DNA from: Pelargonium nanum
Lineage: Eukaryota > Streptophyta > Magnoliopsida > Geraniales > Geraniaceae
DNA length: 31,525 nucleotides
Direction: 5' to 3'
NCBI GenBank assembly: GCA_036897485.1
Contig: JAYMTF010000698.1
Location: 1-31,525, forward strand
The notes beneath the pieces are model-generated. The model searched no databases and had not been told where the DNA came from. It saw nothing but the letters and a program-made list of their open reading frames with translations. A program made the translations under genes and the position numbers. Below, piece by piece: positions 12,964 through 23,275 of this stretch (its first letter is position 1; every line of letters begins with the position of its first letter).

Positions 12964-12971
12964 TATATAAA
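12964..12971 (+). promoter_or_regulatory. TATA box of the HABP4-type gene
   Basis: TATATAAA lies 78 bases before the start codon at 13042, which implies a 5' leader of roughly 45 bases. It is a strong consensus in the expected place and supports the short intronless gene as having its own promoter. Confidence 0.7.
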
Positions 12972-13041
12972 TCCCAATTGTTTCTCTCTTGGAACTCACA
13001 CCATTGTGCTTGATCGCTCCAAGTAACAAATCAAAGCAATC

Positions 13042-13812
13042 ATGTCTATCAAAAACAACATGTTCGCTTTCTTGGATGGCGATGACCAGGGTCTCACCAA
13101 TCTTCTCGACCCCGTAGCTGAGAAGAAGAAGATCAAGGAGGCAATGGAGATGGAGAAGAAGAAGCAGCAGCTTGTTGGGTCCAAGAAGAAGCCGCAGAAG
13201 CAACAATCCTCTAATGGCTCCAATTATGGTCCCAGCACAAGTACTGCAAAAAAGCCCATTGCTTCCAAGAACCACCAGAGCGGCAATTCTTGGAATGGCC
13301 GTACAGGTAATGGCCATCATCAGATTCAGCGATCCAACAATGGTGGTTATCAGGAAAAGAAGCCTCCCACTGCTCCAGAAGCCAAGGACGTGACCATGAC
13401 TCTCCAAGAGTATGAGAAGAAGGTGCTTCTTGAAAAGAAGAAGGCTCTTGACGCCATCATTACAAAGAATGTCAGTACTAAAGCTTCTTCTTCTTCTTCT
13501 TCGAATTCTCCGGTTGCGAAAAAGAACAATCTTGATGATGATCAGGACAAGAAGAAACTCAGTAGCAGCAAGATGGAGTCAACAAGAGTGGCTGAAGTTA
13601 AAAAGCCAATAGCTTGGGGTGGTCATCAAGATTCTGTTGCTGTTGTCACTCAAGGTCAAGGTTCAAGACCTGCAAATCACAGAGCCACTAATGGTGGATA
13701 TGGCAACATTGTTATGAGGTCATTTGCTGCTGCAGCTACCACCATGACCTTTGAAGATCCTAATCAATTTCCTTCTCTTTCTGCTTCTGCTTCTGCTACT
13801 GCCAGGCCTTGA
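13042..13812 (+). CDS. HABP4/PAI-RBP1-like (RGGA-like) RNA-binding protein lacking an RGG box, 256 aa
   Basis: A single uninterrupted frame encodes a lysine-, serine- and asparagine-rich, probably disordered protein. Residues 6-15 (NMFAFLDGDD) look like a degenerate Stm1-type N-terminus, which in plant RGGA/RGGC proteins reads NPFDLL followed by acidic residues. Residues 118-136 (MTLQEYEKKVLLEKKKALD) match the HABP4/PAI-RBP1 core helix motif. The end, FEDPNQFPSL, recalls the EDxxQFPxL motif near the C-terminus of that family. The arginine-glycine boxes typical of RGGA are missing, and the protein is shorter than the usual roughly 350 aa. Family members bind RNA and associate with ribosomes. 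The lack of introns suggests a retrocopy or derived lineage. A TTC microsatellite (13484-13502) encodes a serine run. The start lies 78 bases after a clear TATA box. An AATAAA near 13955 could serve as polyadenylation signal. Confidence 0.75.
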   Translation: MSIKNNMFAFLDGDDQGLTNLLDPVAEKKKIKEAMEMEKKKQQLVGSKKKPQKQQSSNGSNYGPSTSTAKKPIASKNHQSGNSWNGRTGNGHHQIQRSNNGGYQEKKPPTAPEAKDVTMTLQEYEKKVLLEKKKALDAIITKNVSTKASSSSSSNSPVAKKNNLDDDQDKKKLSSSKMESTRVAEVKKPIAWGGHQDSVAVVTQGQGSRPANHRATNGGYGNIVMRSFAAAATTMTFEDPNQFPSLSASASATARP

Positions 13813-14126
13813 TTTTAATTTCCAACCGTTCAAAGTTTTGATTTTTTCTTTTATTTTTTTTTTCTTGCTTTCAATTAGTTGTTGGAATTGGGGTTAGTTT
13901 TGTAATATCTGGTAGATAATTTCAGTTTCTCTTTGTTATATGGTACATTACTTGAATAAAACAATGTATTTTCTAGCTTACCAGACTATTTTTGCATCAA
14001 ATTTCCAAACTTTGATCGCTCTCATGAAAATTCAACACCCCCAAAACACTAAAGATTGTTTCTTTCTTCATCAAATCATAATCAGAATCTTCAAAAACCC
14101 TTTTCATGAATCAAGAAAACGACATG

Positions 14127-14338
14127 CCGGTTCAGAGCAGGTATGAACATGAAGTCGCCGGTAGCCGGCCGGTCAGGGTTTGTTTTGATGCAACCATGCC
14201 CGGCTCTGCGCAACAAGGCAACCGGGACTTTCGGTTTCTCTTTCCCAAAACCGGTTCGCGTCCACACTTACCGGATGACCCGGTAAAAACCGAACTAAAA
14301 AAAGCTACCCTAACCCCAGCCCTAACCGGTCCATCCGG
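14127..14338. promoter_or_regulatory. CCGG-rich promoter segment upstream of the hAT-derived gene
   Basis: Eleven CCGG tetramers occur in 212 bases (starting near 14127, 14158, 14165, 14169, 14200, 14222, 14251, 14271, 14280, 14326 and 14335), several within ACCGGT or CCGGTT. The surrounding DNA is AT-rich, so the cluster stands out. It ends just before a TATA-like site at 14353. It is probably a promoter-proximal binding-site cluster or CG-rich island, though a remnant of a CCGGTT-type plant repeat is possible. An open frame across it (14106-14372) runs past the TATA site and has no recognisable protein motif. Confidence 0.5.
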
Positions 14339-14352
14339 TTATTTATCTGCGG

Positions 14353-14360
14353 TTTATATG
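14353..14360 (+). promoter_or_regulatory. TATA-like box of the hAT-derived gene
   Basis: TTTATATG is followed by a CT-rich stretch typical of plant transcription starts. The start codon is about 270 bases downstream. A donor-like AAGTAAGA near 14448 suggests that the leader may contain an intron ending shortly before the ATG. Confidence 0.45.
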
Positions 14361-14613
14361 CAACCTCTCTAACCACCCTCGCTCGGTTCTCTCTCTCTCT
14401 CCTCAACACATCAAAATCTTCTCTTTCGTTCTCCAAAAGCACAACACAAGTAAGATCCTTCCTCTCTAATTGCTTTACATTACAAGCTTCATCTTTGGTT
14501 TTGATGCTCACAATTCCAGCTTTTTGGGTTAATTTATGACTTAATTTTATTCTGAGAATCAGTAGTTTGTTTGGTGGAGTAATTGTTGTGTTAAATTAAG
14601 GCTGTTAGCTAGC

Positions 14614-14632
14614 TAGATAGATAGATAGATAT
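14614..14632 (+). repeat. (TAGA)n microsatellite overlapping the start codon
   Basis: Four TAGA units run directly into the ATG at 14631, so the start codon forms part of the repeat edge. The base context of the start is set by the microsatellite (GATAGATATG). Confidence 0.8.
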
Positions 14633-17425
14633 GAGTTCTGGGTTAGAGCCAGTACCAATTAATTCCCAGAAACATGACCCAGCTTGGAAACATTGTCAAA
14701 TGTTTAAGAATGGGGAGAGGGTTCACCTCAAGTGTTTGTATTGTGGGAAAGTTTTTAAGGGTGGTGGGATTCATAGGATTAAGGAGCATCTTGCTGGTCA
14801 CAAGGGTAATGCATCTACTTGCCTTAGGGTTCCTTCCGATGTTCGGGCTCTAATGCAGCAAAGCTTAGATGGGGTTGTGGTGAAAAAGAGGAAGAAGCAG
14901 AAAATCGCAGAAGAGATTTGTAATATTAACCCGTCTTCTAGTGGGTTGGACACATTTTCCAATCAGTGTGATGTGAGTGAAGGGCTTCAACTAGTTGGAA
15001 TTTCGGATGCGCTTGAACCAAGTTCTAGTATGCTGGTAGCTCAAGAAGAGGGTACGAGTAGTAGGGGTGTGGATAAAAGGAAGAGAGGTAGGGGCAAAAG
15101 TGCTTCAGAAGCCGTTGATATTGTTCCTGTTAATAGTGTTTCTGTGGGTTCGAAAAGGATAAGCAATCAAGTTCATATGGCTGTAGGGAGGTTCTTGTAT
15201 GATATTGGAGCACCTCTAGATGCTGTGAGGTCGGTTTATTTCCAACCCATGGTCGATGCCATTGCTTCAGAAGGATTGGGTGTTGCAGCACCATCATATC
15301 ATGATCTTCGGGGTTGGATACTGAGAAATGCAGTAGGAGAAATGAGGAGTGATTTTGATAAGTATGTGGCAACTTGGGAAAGGACTGGTTGTTCTATCAT
15401 GGTTGAGCAATGTACCTCAGCAACAGGTAGAGTTTCGCTCAATTTTTTGGTATACAGTCCTGGAGGAACAGTGTTTCTGAAGTCTGTGGATGCATCTGAA
15501 ATTGTCAATTCTTCAGATGCTCTGTATGAATTGCTTAAGCTTGTGGTGGAAGAAGTTGGAGTGAAACACGTGTTACAGGTGATTACCAATGGAGAAGAGC
15601 AATATGCTGTGGCAGGTAGAAGGTTGACGGATACTTTTCCTACTTTGTATTGGGCTCCTTGTGCAATTCACTCCACAGATTTGATACTTGAAGATTTTGG
15701 AAAACTTGAATGGATTAATGAGATTATAGAACAGGCTAAATCTATCACAAGATTTGTCTATAATCACACTGCCGTTTTGAATATGATGCGAAGGTATACA
15801 TTTGGCAATGACATTATAGAACTCGGAGTCACCCGCTCTGCTACTAATTTTACTACATTGAAACGAATGATTAAACTCAAGCACAATTTGCAGGGCATGG
15901 TTACTTCACAGGAGTGGATGGATTGCCCATATTCAAAGAGCCCAGGAGGATTGGCAGTGCTAGATTTCATTAGTAACCAGTCATTTTGGTCATCTTGTGC
16001 CCTCATTGTCCAACTAACAGAGCCACTCCTGCGTGTTTTGAGAATTGCTAGTAGTGAGAAGAGACCTGCAATGGGGTACATTTACGCAGCAATGTATCGA
16101 GCAAAAGAAACAATTAAGAAAGAACTACTTAAGAGACATGACTACATGGTTTACTGGAATATTATAGACCACAGATGGGAACAGCAATGGCAGCTTCCTC
16201 TTCATTGTGCAGGTTTTTATCTTAACCCCAAGTTTTTCTACAGCATTGAGGGAGATATGCATAGCGAGATAGTGTCAGGGATGTTTGATGGTATAGAAAG
16301 GCTGGTTCCTGATATAAAAGTCCAAGATAAAATCATCAAAGAGATACACTTGTACAAGAATGCTGTTGGTGATCTTGGTAGGAAGATGGCAATCAGAGCT
16401 AGAGACACTCTACTGCCTGGTAAGAGTCCTTTCATCAGACTTCATTGTCATTTCTAGTTGCTACATTCTTGTTCTGTTAGACACTTGCTGGCGTTATATA
16501 AGATTACTAGAACATCTGCAATATCATGTGGCTAAAAACATGTTGAAGGTGTCATCAGACCCGCCTGTTGTTTGGAAGCTTGTTGTCTGTCCTATTGTTG
16601 TCATATACACCATAGTTCATATGCATTTTGTGACTTGCATGGCCTAAATTGGAGAGTGCTTTGTTGGGAATATATGAAGTTATGAGTATCTTTTAATCAT
16701 GTTGGAGTCATATGCATCTAACTATCTTAACATTACAATAACTCTTTAGGTGAATGGTGGTCAACATATGGAGGAGGTTGCCCAAATTTGGCACGCTTGG
16801 CCATCCGTATTCTTGGCCAAACCTGTTGTTCAATCGGGTGTAATCAAAATAAGGTTCATGTTGAACAAATGCACAGCACAAAGAACTGCCTAGAGCATCA
16901 ACGACTCAGTGACCTTGTATTCGTTCAGTATAACTTGCAACTGAAACGCAAGTGAGTACAGAGCAGTGGACTCTTTCTATTTCGGTTATAGTTTTCGACA
17001 ATTGAAGGAAGAAATCATACTTATCCTGCTAATTGATTTTGTTGCAGGATTCATAAGAACAGTGAACAGGATACTGCTGACCCCATATCATGTGAAAGCA
17101 TTAGTTTAGTTGAAGACTGGGTTACGGAGAAGGAGGTAAACTTGGAGAAATATGGGAGTTCAGATTGGATGGCCCTTGATCTGCCTGCAGTTAACACCAT
17201 GATTTTAGGACCCTCAGTAGATGAAGCTGAAAGCTTGGGAGGAGGTAAGCACTATGCCTTTTTAGAATATTTAAGAAGCTACATTCCTTTCATATAACCT
17301 GTTTTTTTGGTTAATCTGCAGGATTTGATGATTATGAGATTTTCGGTAGAGTGAGAGACGGTGAGGAAAATGTTGAAGACAATGCAGAAAGCCAGTATAA
17401 CAGCCTTGAAAGAAAAGCATTATAG
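14631..17425 (+). CDS. BED zinc-finger, hAT transposase-derived (domesticated) protein, 4 exons, 763 aa
   Basis: Exons 14631-16419, 16750-16951, 17048-17244 and 17322-17425 total 2292 nt, an exact 764 codons. Residues 18-60 form a BED zinc finger (C35, C38, H53, H57) opening with AWKHC; basic nuclear signals follow near residues 84-90 and 149-154. The centre (about 190-380) is DUF659/hAT-like, with TPCAxH-type CAIH. Exon 2 encodes the hAT C-terminal dimerisation domain (WWSTYGGGCPNLARLAIRIL). Where related proteins read TDGW and VTDN, carrying the expected catalytic aspartates, this one reads VEQC and ITNG, so transposition activity is unlikely. The beginning and the acidic tail (GFDDYEIF) resemble my recollection of the Arabidopsis AT3G22220/AT4G15020 hAT-superfamily proteins. 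The likely role is a nuclear DNA-binding or chromatin-associated protein; its target is unknown. No terminal inverted repeats were seen, which fits a fixed host gene. Confidence 0.88.
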
Positions 17426-18501
17426 TTTTGGGAGACTCGACGTTGGTTAGCTTTAGCTCTCAGAAAGTGCAAGGTGACTGACTATAGTTGAAGCCATAAT
17501 TAGGATCATAGAAAATCCTCTAACAGTGATATCAACTTCAAATGCTCAAACTTGTTATTAAGCACGGTTTTAATAGTTGAAATATGAATATAAGCCTTGT
17601 TTGCCTAGTTAATTCTTGTGCTACTCTTGCAGGTCAAAGAATATGATTACCGTAGTATATATGCAAGCCAAGGAGGAAGATAACGTCTCATGTCTTTGCC
17701 TCTAGTCTTGCGTGGATTCGTCCAAAAAGTCTTACAAGTCTTCAAATGCAGGTAGCACGCAATTGATGATTTTAGGAGATTTATGACAGCCTGATAAAAG
17801 GAGGGATAGATATTTATAATTTGATATGTTATCTAGTTCAGTACATTCAACTAGTGTGAAATTTTCAAACCAATACATGAATCTGTATATGCAATGAGGA
17901 TGATGAGTTCTCTATAGTCATAGTCTCTGGTTATTCTGTATATGCAACTTCTTGTAGTGTTTGACTGGAAAACCTTAAATTTACTGAGTGTTTGGACACT
18001 TGCTAGCTCATTATCCACCATGTTACTTTCAGATTACTCCACAATTGATGAGCTTCTTTTATTCAAAGGACATAATTGCTCCTTTTTTGACATGAACTTT
18101 TAAGTCACTGGTACTGTATTGAAGCAGCACGAAGAACAAACATTTCACATGTTAAATTTTACTCTTGTCCGCATCCAATCATATCCTCTATGTCGGTGTG
18201 CTGGCCATTCTGGTGGGCTTTCACTTTCATCATCTATTTCCATTTTTCTTTGAACTGTTTGAGTTACCATAAATGGGTTTGTGCTATACACAAAATAAAA
18301 CATTAACTATGATCAGTTGACAATAACCATGAATTCTTGTAACTCATAGCTATATTACAATACTGTAAGCTCCGGAAAGAAAAAAAACACATAGAGCATC
18401 AAGTTTACAAGCAAGACATGCACATCAGCCTATGATAGTTAATTTATATACATAAAGCTACATTGAAGTTTATAAGCAAGAATATGCTCTGTTTTTCATG
18501 G
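17426..18501. other. Convergent 3' regions of the hAT-derived and LecRK genes
   Basis: About 1.1 kb separates the two stop codons, which face each other. On the left, a donor-like CAAGGTGACTG near 17470 and an acceptor-like CTTGCAGGTC near 17633 could define an intron in the hAT-derived gene's 3' UTR. The rest is AT-rich with no coding potential. Confidence 0.45.
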
Positions 18502-20583
18502 CTATCTAATGCCATCACCTTTGCCGGAAGGTGAAAGAGAACAAGTGGAGCGGGCTTCGGTACCAATCTCAACATCATCGCCGGTGGAGGACCATGTGCT
18601 CACCTTCTCAAAATACGAAGAAGCTGGATCGGAATGCACATAATCTTCAAAATCAGCTCCACCACGGGCATTGCCGTTTTTTCGGTTATATGTGTCCGGC
18701 GGCACCACCACCTCCGGTAGTTCCAGCTCCCCTTCCAGGTACCTCACCACCTGCCTCATGGTGGGACGCTCCTCCGGCCAATTATTGGAGCAAATCAAAC
18801 CCAATTTCAGCACCATAATGAGCTCCATTTCATCATAATTACCACCCAGTCTTGGGTCTACCACTTCAAGAATTGCTCCATTAGTCCATTTGTCCCATAC
18901 CCAGTCCACCAAAATGAGCTCCTCCGGCATTGCTTTGGGGTCAATGGGACGTCTTCCGCAGATAATTTCAAGCAGCAGAGCACCGAAAGCGAAAACGTCG
19001 GAGCTCGTGGTAGGCTTGCCGGTCCGGGTAAGCTCCGGCGCTAGGTAACCGAGCGTGCCGACCACCCTGGTGGTGGTCGGGTTGGAGCCATGTTCGTATA
19101 GCTTGGCGAGACCAAAGTCACCAAGCCGCCCATTCAGCTCTTCATCGAGCAACACATTTCCAGCTTTGATGTCTCTGTGAATCACAGCTTGTTCCCATTC
19201 TTCATGCAGATACAAAAGTCCCGAGGCCACACCTTTGATGATCTTGAACCTCTGTTCCCAGCTGAGAACCATTTTCGGGTTCTCGAAAAGATACTTGTCC
19301 AAGCTCCCATTAGGCATGAAATCGTAAACCAGCAGCAAATCACCTCGTCTCCGACACCATCCTATTAACTGAACAAGATTCCGGTGACGGAGACGACCAA
19401 TGCTGGAAATCTCCGACACGAACTCCTGTAAACCTTGTTTCGATTCATGGGAGATTCGCTTGACCGCAACTTCGGCTCTTGTACTCTGCAGAGTCCCTTT
19501 ATAGACCTTCCCGAATCCACCGAACCCGATGATCTCTTTGTCTCTGAAACCTTTTGTTGCTTTCTTGAGCTCCTTGTAAGAGAATCTGTGAGGACCAACA
19601 TCGAGCTCCCAAGGTTCAATCACTTCAGCGTTCTTGATCTTCCAGATGATGTAAAAACAGAGACCAATAACGAGACACAGAACCAGAACACCTGCAACAG
19701 AGACACCAGCAATCAAGGCTGTGTGGTTCTTTTTGGGTCCTGGAAATTTGGGAAGAGATTTGAGAGATAGAGATCTAGCTTCTCCGTTCATCTTGAAGCT
19801 CCAACCCAGAATATAGTGGGTGCTCGCGAGCAACCCCGTGGAGGCAGAGAATCCGATATACATGGTGTCTCTCAGAATCGGCGAGAGATCCACATCGTAG
19901 GACAGAATCGGAGAGGTGGGTTTTTTAGACGAAGGCGAGAGCATGACATTGAGCTGTTTCTTGACAGAATCGTAATCAATCCAAGCTTGGATCACCTTCC
20001 CGCTCTTGAGATTAAGAGTTTCTTTAGTCGAATTCTGGGTAAAATACGCCGCCGGAGCAGAGCTGTTGGAGGTCAAGCTATTGATGTCGATGCCAACATG
20101 GTTGTCATTGATGTCCCCGAACTCGAAGTCCTGGACAGTGTCGAACTCGACGGCGAAGACATGGTTGGTGAAATTGCCCATGTCGCTGGAGTTGAGCAGG
20201 CCGAGGTACTGGCTGGGGAGAGCTCTGGGGAGGCCTCTGTTCGGAGACAGAGTGAAGGCGAAGCCATGGCCGCCGAGCCTCGGGTACTCGGGAACGATGG
20301 CGAAGGCGAAGGCGGTGGAAAAGGAGAGAGCTTTGCCGTCGGTGGCGTTTTTGAACCGGACCGGCCACTTGTAAAACGCGTGGCCGGAGACTCGGAGGGT
20401 GTCGTCTGTCATTCGGAGTATGCCATTTCGCTCCACCACCGCAGCGCCGTCGAGGGTGATGTTGCTGGCGGCGTCTCTGAAGTCATCGAAGAAGAGCTCG
20501 TCGTCAAGCTGAGAGAAAGCAAGTGGGCAGGAGAGAATTATAAGAAAAACCCACAAAAACAGAAGATTTTGTGATGGTGCCAT
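18502..20583 (-). CDS. LECRKS4: L-type lectin receptor-like kinase (LecRK-S.4 type), 693 aa
   Basis: A single intronless frame, usual for this family. Residues 1-24 form a signal peptide. Residues about 25-264 are a legume-lectin domain with metal-site residues in EFDT (E146, D148) and [10 protein letters not shown] (N161, D166). A transmembrane helix spans 289-314. The kinase runs from about 347 to 620: P-loop GFGGFG 353-358, K375, E391, HRD 469-471, N476, DFG 489-491, APE 515-517. All catalytic residues are present, so it should be an active RD kinase. Several N-glycosylation motifs lie in the ectodomain. The [22 protein letters not shown] linker, the PEVV after the kinase and the acidic FEDYV tail recall Arabidopsis LecRK-S.4 (AT3G55550) more than clades IV or V. 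The family acts at the plasma membrane in defence and wall sensing; the ligand here is unknown. The ATG at 20583 gives a clean signal peptide. Confidence 0.93.
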   Translation of the reverse strand: MAPSQNLLFLWVFLIILSCPLAFSQLDDELFFDDFRDAASNITLDGAAVVERNGILRMTDDTLRVSGHAFYKWPVRFKNATDGKALSFSTAFAFAIVPEYPRLGGHGFAFTLSPNRGLPRALPSQYLGLLNSSDMGNFTNHVFAVEFDTVQDFEFGDINDNHVGIDINSLTSNSSAPAAYFTQNSTKETLNLKSGKVIQAWIDYDSVKKQLNVMLSPSSKKPTSPILSYDVDLSPILRDTMYIGFSASTGLLASTHYILGWSFKMNGEARSLSLKSLPKFPGPKKNHTALIAGVSVAGVLVLCLVIGLCFYIIWKIKNAEVIEPWELDVGPHRFSYKELKKATKGFRDKEIIGFGGFGKVYKGTLQSTRAEVAVKRISHESKQGLQEFVSEISSIGRLRHRNLVQLIGWCRRRGDLLLVYDFMPNGSLDKYLFENPKMVLSWEQRFKIIKGVASGLLYLHEEWEQAVIHRDIKAGNVLLDEELNGRLGDFGLAKLYEHGSNPTTTRVVGTLGYLAPELTRTGKPTTSSDVFAFGALLLEIICGRRPIDPKAMPEELILVDWVWDKWTNGAILEVVDPRLGGNYDEMELIMVLKLGLICSNNWPEERPTMRQVVRYLEGELELPEVVVPPDTYNRKNGNARGGADFEDYVHSDPASSYFEKVSTWSSTGDDVEIGTEARSTCSLSPSGKGDGIR

Positions 20584-20599
20584 GAATAATGGAAGTGGA

Positions 20600-20619
20600 G
20601 GTGGTGGTGGTGGTGGTGG
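20600..20619 (-). repeat. (CCA)n trinucleotide repeat in the LecRK leader
   Basis: On the coding strand a CCA/CAC repeat of about six units lies 17 bases before the ATG, within the probable 5' UTR. Its length may vary between individuals. Confidence 0.75.
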
Positions 20620-20761
20620 AGATAAAGGTGTGATTTTTAAGAACAGTGTTTCTGGTACGAGTTGGTAGATTGAAGAAGAAGTAAAATTGGAGTGATTTGA
20701 AAAAGGAAGGAGGTGTGGTCGGGCTGTAAAGAGGAAGGTGTTATGTGGTGATGTTGTGTTG

Positions 20762-20767
20762 CACGTG
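20762..20767. promoter_or_regulatory. G-box CACGTG upstream of LecRK
   Basis: A perfect CACGTG palindrome lies about 180 bases upstream of the LecRK start codon. G-boxes bind bZIP and bHLH factors and mediate light, abscisic acid or jasmonate responses. Function here is inferred from position only. Confidence 0.4.
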
Positions 20768-22504
20768 ATGGGTTTGAGGATGAGCTATGAGGCTCTGTTT
20801 CACCCACCACAGCAGCCAGAAGAAGCACCATGTTTGAAAATGAAACCAGGAGAGGATCATTCATCATATCATATGGATTGTTGGCCAAATCAATGGGTGG
20901 TCATGCCTTTCCTTTTTATCAAACATGTTTTCATCAAAATTAATTGTTTTTGTCTTATTATATTTAAACATCTTATGCAATTAAACATGTTTTTCCAGAA
21001 GAAAAATAAATAAATTGTTTAACAAGATTATTGTGTTATTAAAGTAGGTCAAAATGAGTGAGTCATCAAATAGTATAAAAGTGGATTGTTAGATGAGTTG
21101 AACAATCATTCAAATTGAATAAATGAACTTAAAGAAAATACAGCGCAATATTACATTTAAACATATTGAGTGAATGCTCATTCAAGTGTGTCGAACTACA
21201 ATTCAGTGGGTGAACGACAATTTCTTTCTCCGTTCAAAACCCCAATGAATATCCTCCAAAAGTTGACCAAATGGGTACCAATTCATTTTTGGTTTCTATT
21301 GGGAACAAGCCTTAGAGACTACTGTTTAAAAGAAAACCTTAGAAAATTCATTTGTAAGCGTTATTGAGATATATATTGAAAAAATAGTGGACCAAATTGT
21401 AAGGTAGGAGAAAACTTAATTTTATCTGTATAGATTATAGAACATTGCATGACTATATTATACTGGAAGTGTTGTCAGTTGTGTTGGAATTGCATACGAC
21501 AATGACAGGGCATATATAGCATAAATAATTGGCAAATTTGTGGACCATACTTGAATTGCCTTGTTAGTGGGTGGGTGCTCACCACTTTGCACCAAACGCA
21601 TTTTCTTTTTCTAATTACTACAAATCCATTCCGACCAAATAATTATATTTCTTTATTTATCAAACTTAAAATACATAAATATACACTTCTTTATCTGCAT
21701 TTTAGCGATCTATACATTTCTCAAAATATTAAAATTTTATATTCAAAATCAAACATATTGTAGAGTCTACCAAATAGTACAAACATAGGTGTTCAAAGTA
21801 ATGTGGCCACTAGCTATCAAATTATATTTTTTATTTTTATAGTGTACAATTATGATTAAACACGTGATAATTTGACATATATAATGTTATGAATGGTAGA
21901 AATGGTCGCAGGACGGGTATGGTATGGGGAGTGCTAATCCCGTCCCCATCCACGCATATAAAATTTATTCTTGTCGACAAAGGGAAAGGTCTTGAAAGGT
22001 TTGTCATCAGTGGGAGAAATTTGAACATAGGATTCTATTTCTATCGGAAAATGAGATCAACACCATATTTTGTTATGTAAAACAAATATCCAAAAATAAA
22101 GTATACGAGATTTGAAACAATGAAAATATTATCACATCAATGTGATTGTGTCTTTATATATAGGCTAACAAATATAAATAGTTCTTTCAGAAAAACTATA
22201 ACAACATGTTGAAAATAGAATAGGAAAATGGACCAGGTGAGGTGAGGTAGTTATAGAATTTATGAGGTTGGTTGAGTGACAATAACTGTAGTGTGAAAAC
22301 AGTTGCTTGGTTCACAACTACGTAACTGAGTCAGCTCAAATAAGATGAACAATGGAAACATAAACATAAACAATTTAATGGTGGATTGGTCAACAGGTAA
22401 TGGAGCCTTTGAAGTATATAAGTAAGTATTAAAGTAATTGTTTTATTTTCGGACACCATTTGTATTTTTTTGGCGATGACATACTTTTTCCAGCAAAAGA
22501 TCAC

Positions 22505-22604
22505 TTTGATACAACATACCAGTTTAATCATACAAATTGATCATTCTAAACTACAGACACCATTCAATGATCAATTTGATACAACTTACCAGTTTAATTT
22601 TACA
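22505..22604. repeat. Direct repeat pair, 30 bases, period 70
   Basis: The copies at 22505-22534 and 22575-22604 both read TTTGATACAAC, then TACCAGTTTAAT, with few mismatches. The pair lies just left of a larger duplication. Confidence 0.75.
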
Positions 22605-22637
22605 GTCTAATTTTATAGCTAGAAATATAAAGACATG

Positions 22638-23021
22638 TGACAATTGTTGCTTTTTCCGGCAGCCATTTAAATTATAAATGAATCATTAGAAGCTTCTTAT
22701 GCAATTTTTCAAATTTCTATTCAAAAGGTGTCCTCAAAACTTTGGCAGTAATGCACTACCAATACTGATATTTATGACAATTGTTGCTTTTTTTCCGGCA
22801 GCCATTTACATTTTATGAATCCATTACATTTTAACATAGATAACTTGTTTTTAACAGATTTAATATATCAAATCAACACAACACTTTAAGTTGTTGCAAA
22901 CCCAAAAAGAAGAAGAAAAAGTAACTGTTAAATTATAAATGAATCAACAGAAGCTTCTTATGCAAATTTTCAAATTTCTATTCAAAAGTGGCCACAACTT
23001 TCGCAGCAAAGCACTACCAAT
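22638..23021. repeat. Diverged tandem duplication with a ~120-base insertion or deletion
   Basis: Copy 1 (22638-22763) runs from TGACAATTGTTGCTTTTTCC through GAAGCTTCTTATGCAA to GCACTACCAAT. Copy 2 matches in two blocks, 22775-22808 and 22929-23021, separated by about 120 bases absent from copy 1. The duplication lies downstream of the Rubisco activase stop codons, in or just beyond that gene's 3' UTR. Confidence 0.75.
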
Positions 23022-23275
23022 TGCTCCAACTTGGATTTAAACAGAGGAGTGTAGTTGGTGGAAAGAGCAAAGCATCAACTTTACATTGAACATCAATTGT
23101 AACACAAAACATACAGAAGATACCAATCCATAAAAACACTGCAGAAAAACATTTATTTTTATAGTCCCACATGCATAGAAATCTCTACCACTCCTTCCAA
23201 CAACAATATGATCATCTTCCAAAAAAACAAAAAAAAAAAAAACCAAACGCAACAAAGGAAAAACAAGAAATGGGC

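Larger units (their letters stand above)
20584..22500. other. LecRK upstream region and AT-rich spacer
   Basis: The first 300 bases are the LecRK leader and promoter: a trinucleotide repeat next to the start codon and a G-box at 20762. From about 20900 on, the DNA is AT-rich with no protein-like frames. A short stretch at 21905-21955 contains GGACGGG and its inverse CCCGTCC about 22 bases apart, beside GGGGA/CCCC runs, possibly a decayed transposon end. Confidence 0.45.

Noticed and set aside
14106-14372. 88-codon plus-strand frame before the hAT-derived gene
   Set aside because: It spans the promoter, runs through the TATA-like site, has no recognisable motif and its openness follows from the CCGG-rich composition.
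19816-20574. 252-codon frame antisense to the lectin domain of LecRK
   Set aside because: It is the complement of a real GC-rich coding region; the composition is glycine, glutamate and arginine-rich shadow sequence with no domain.
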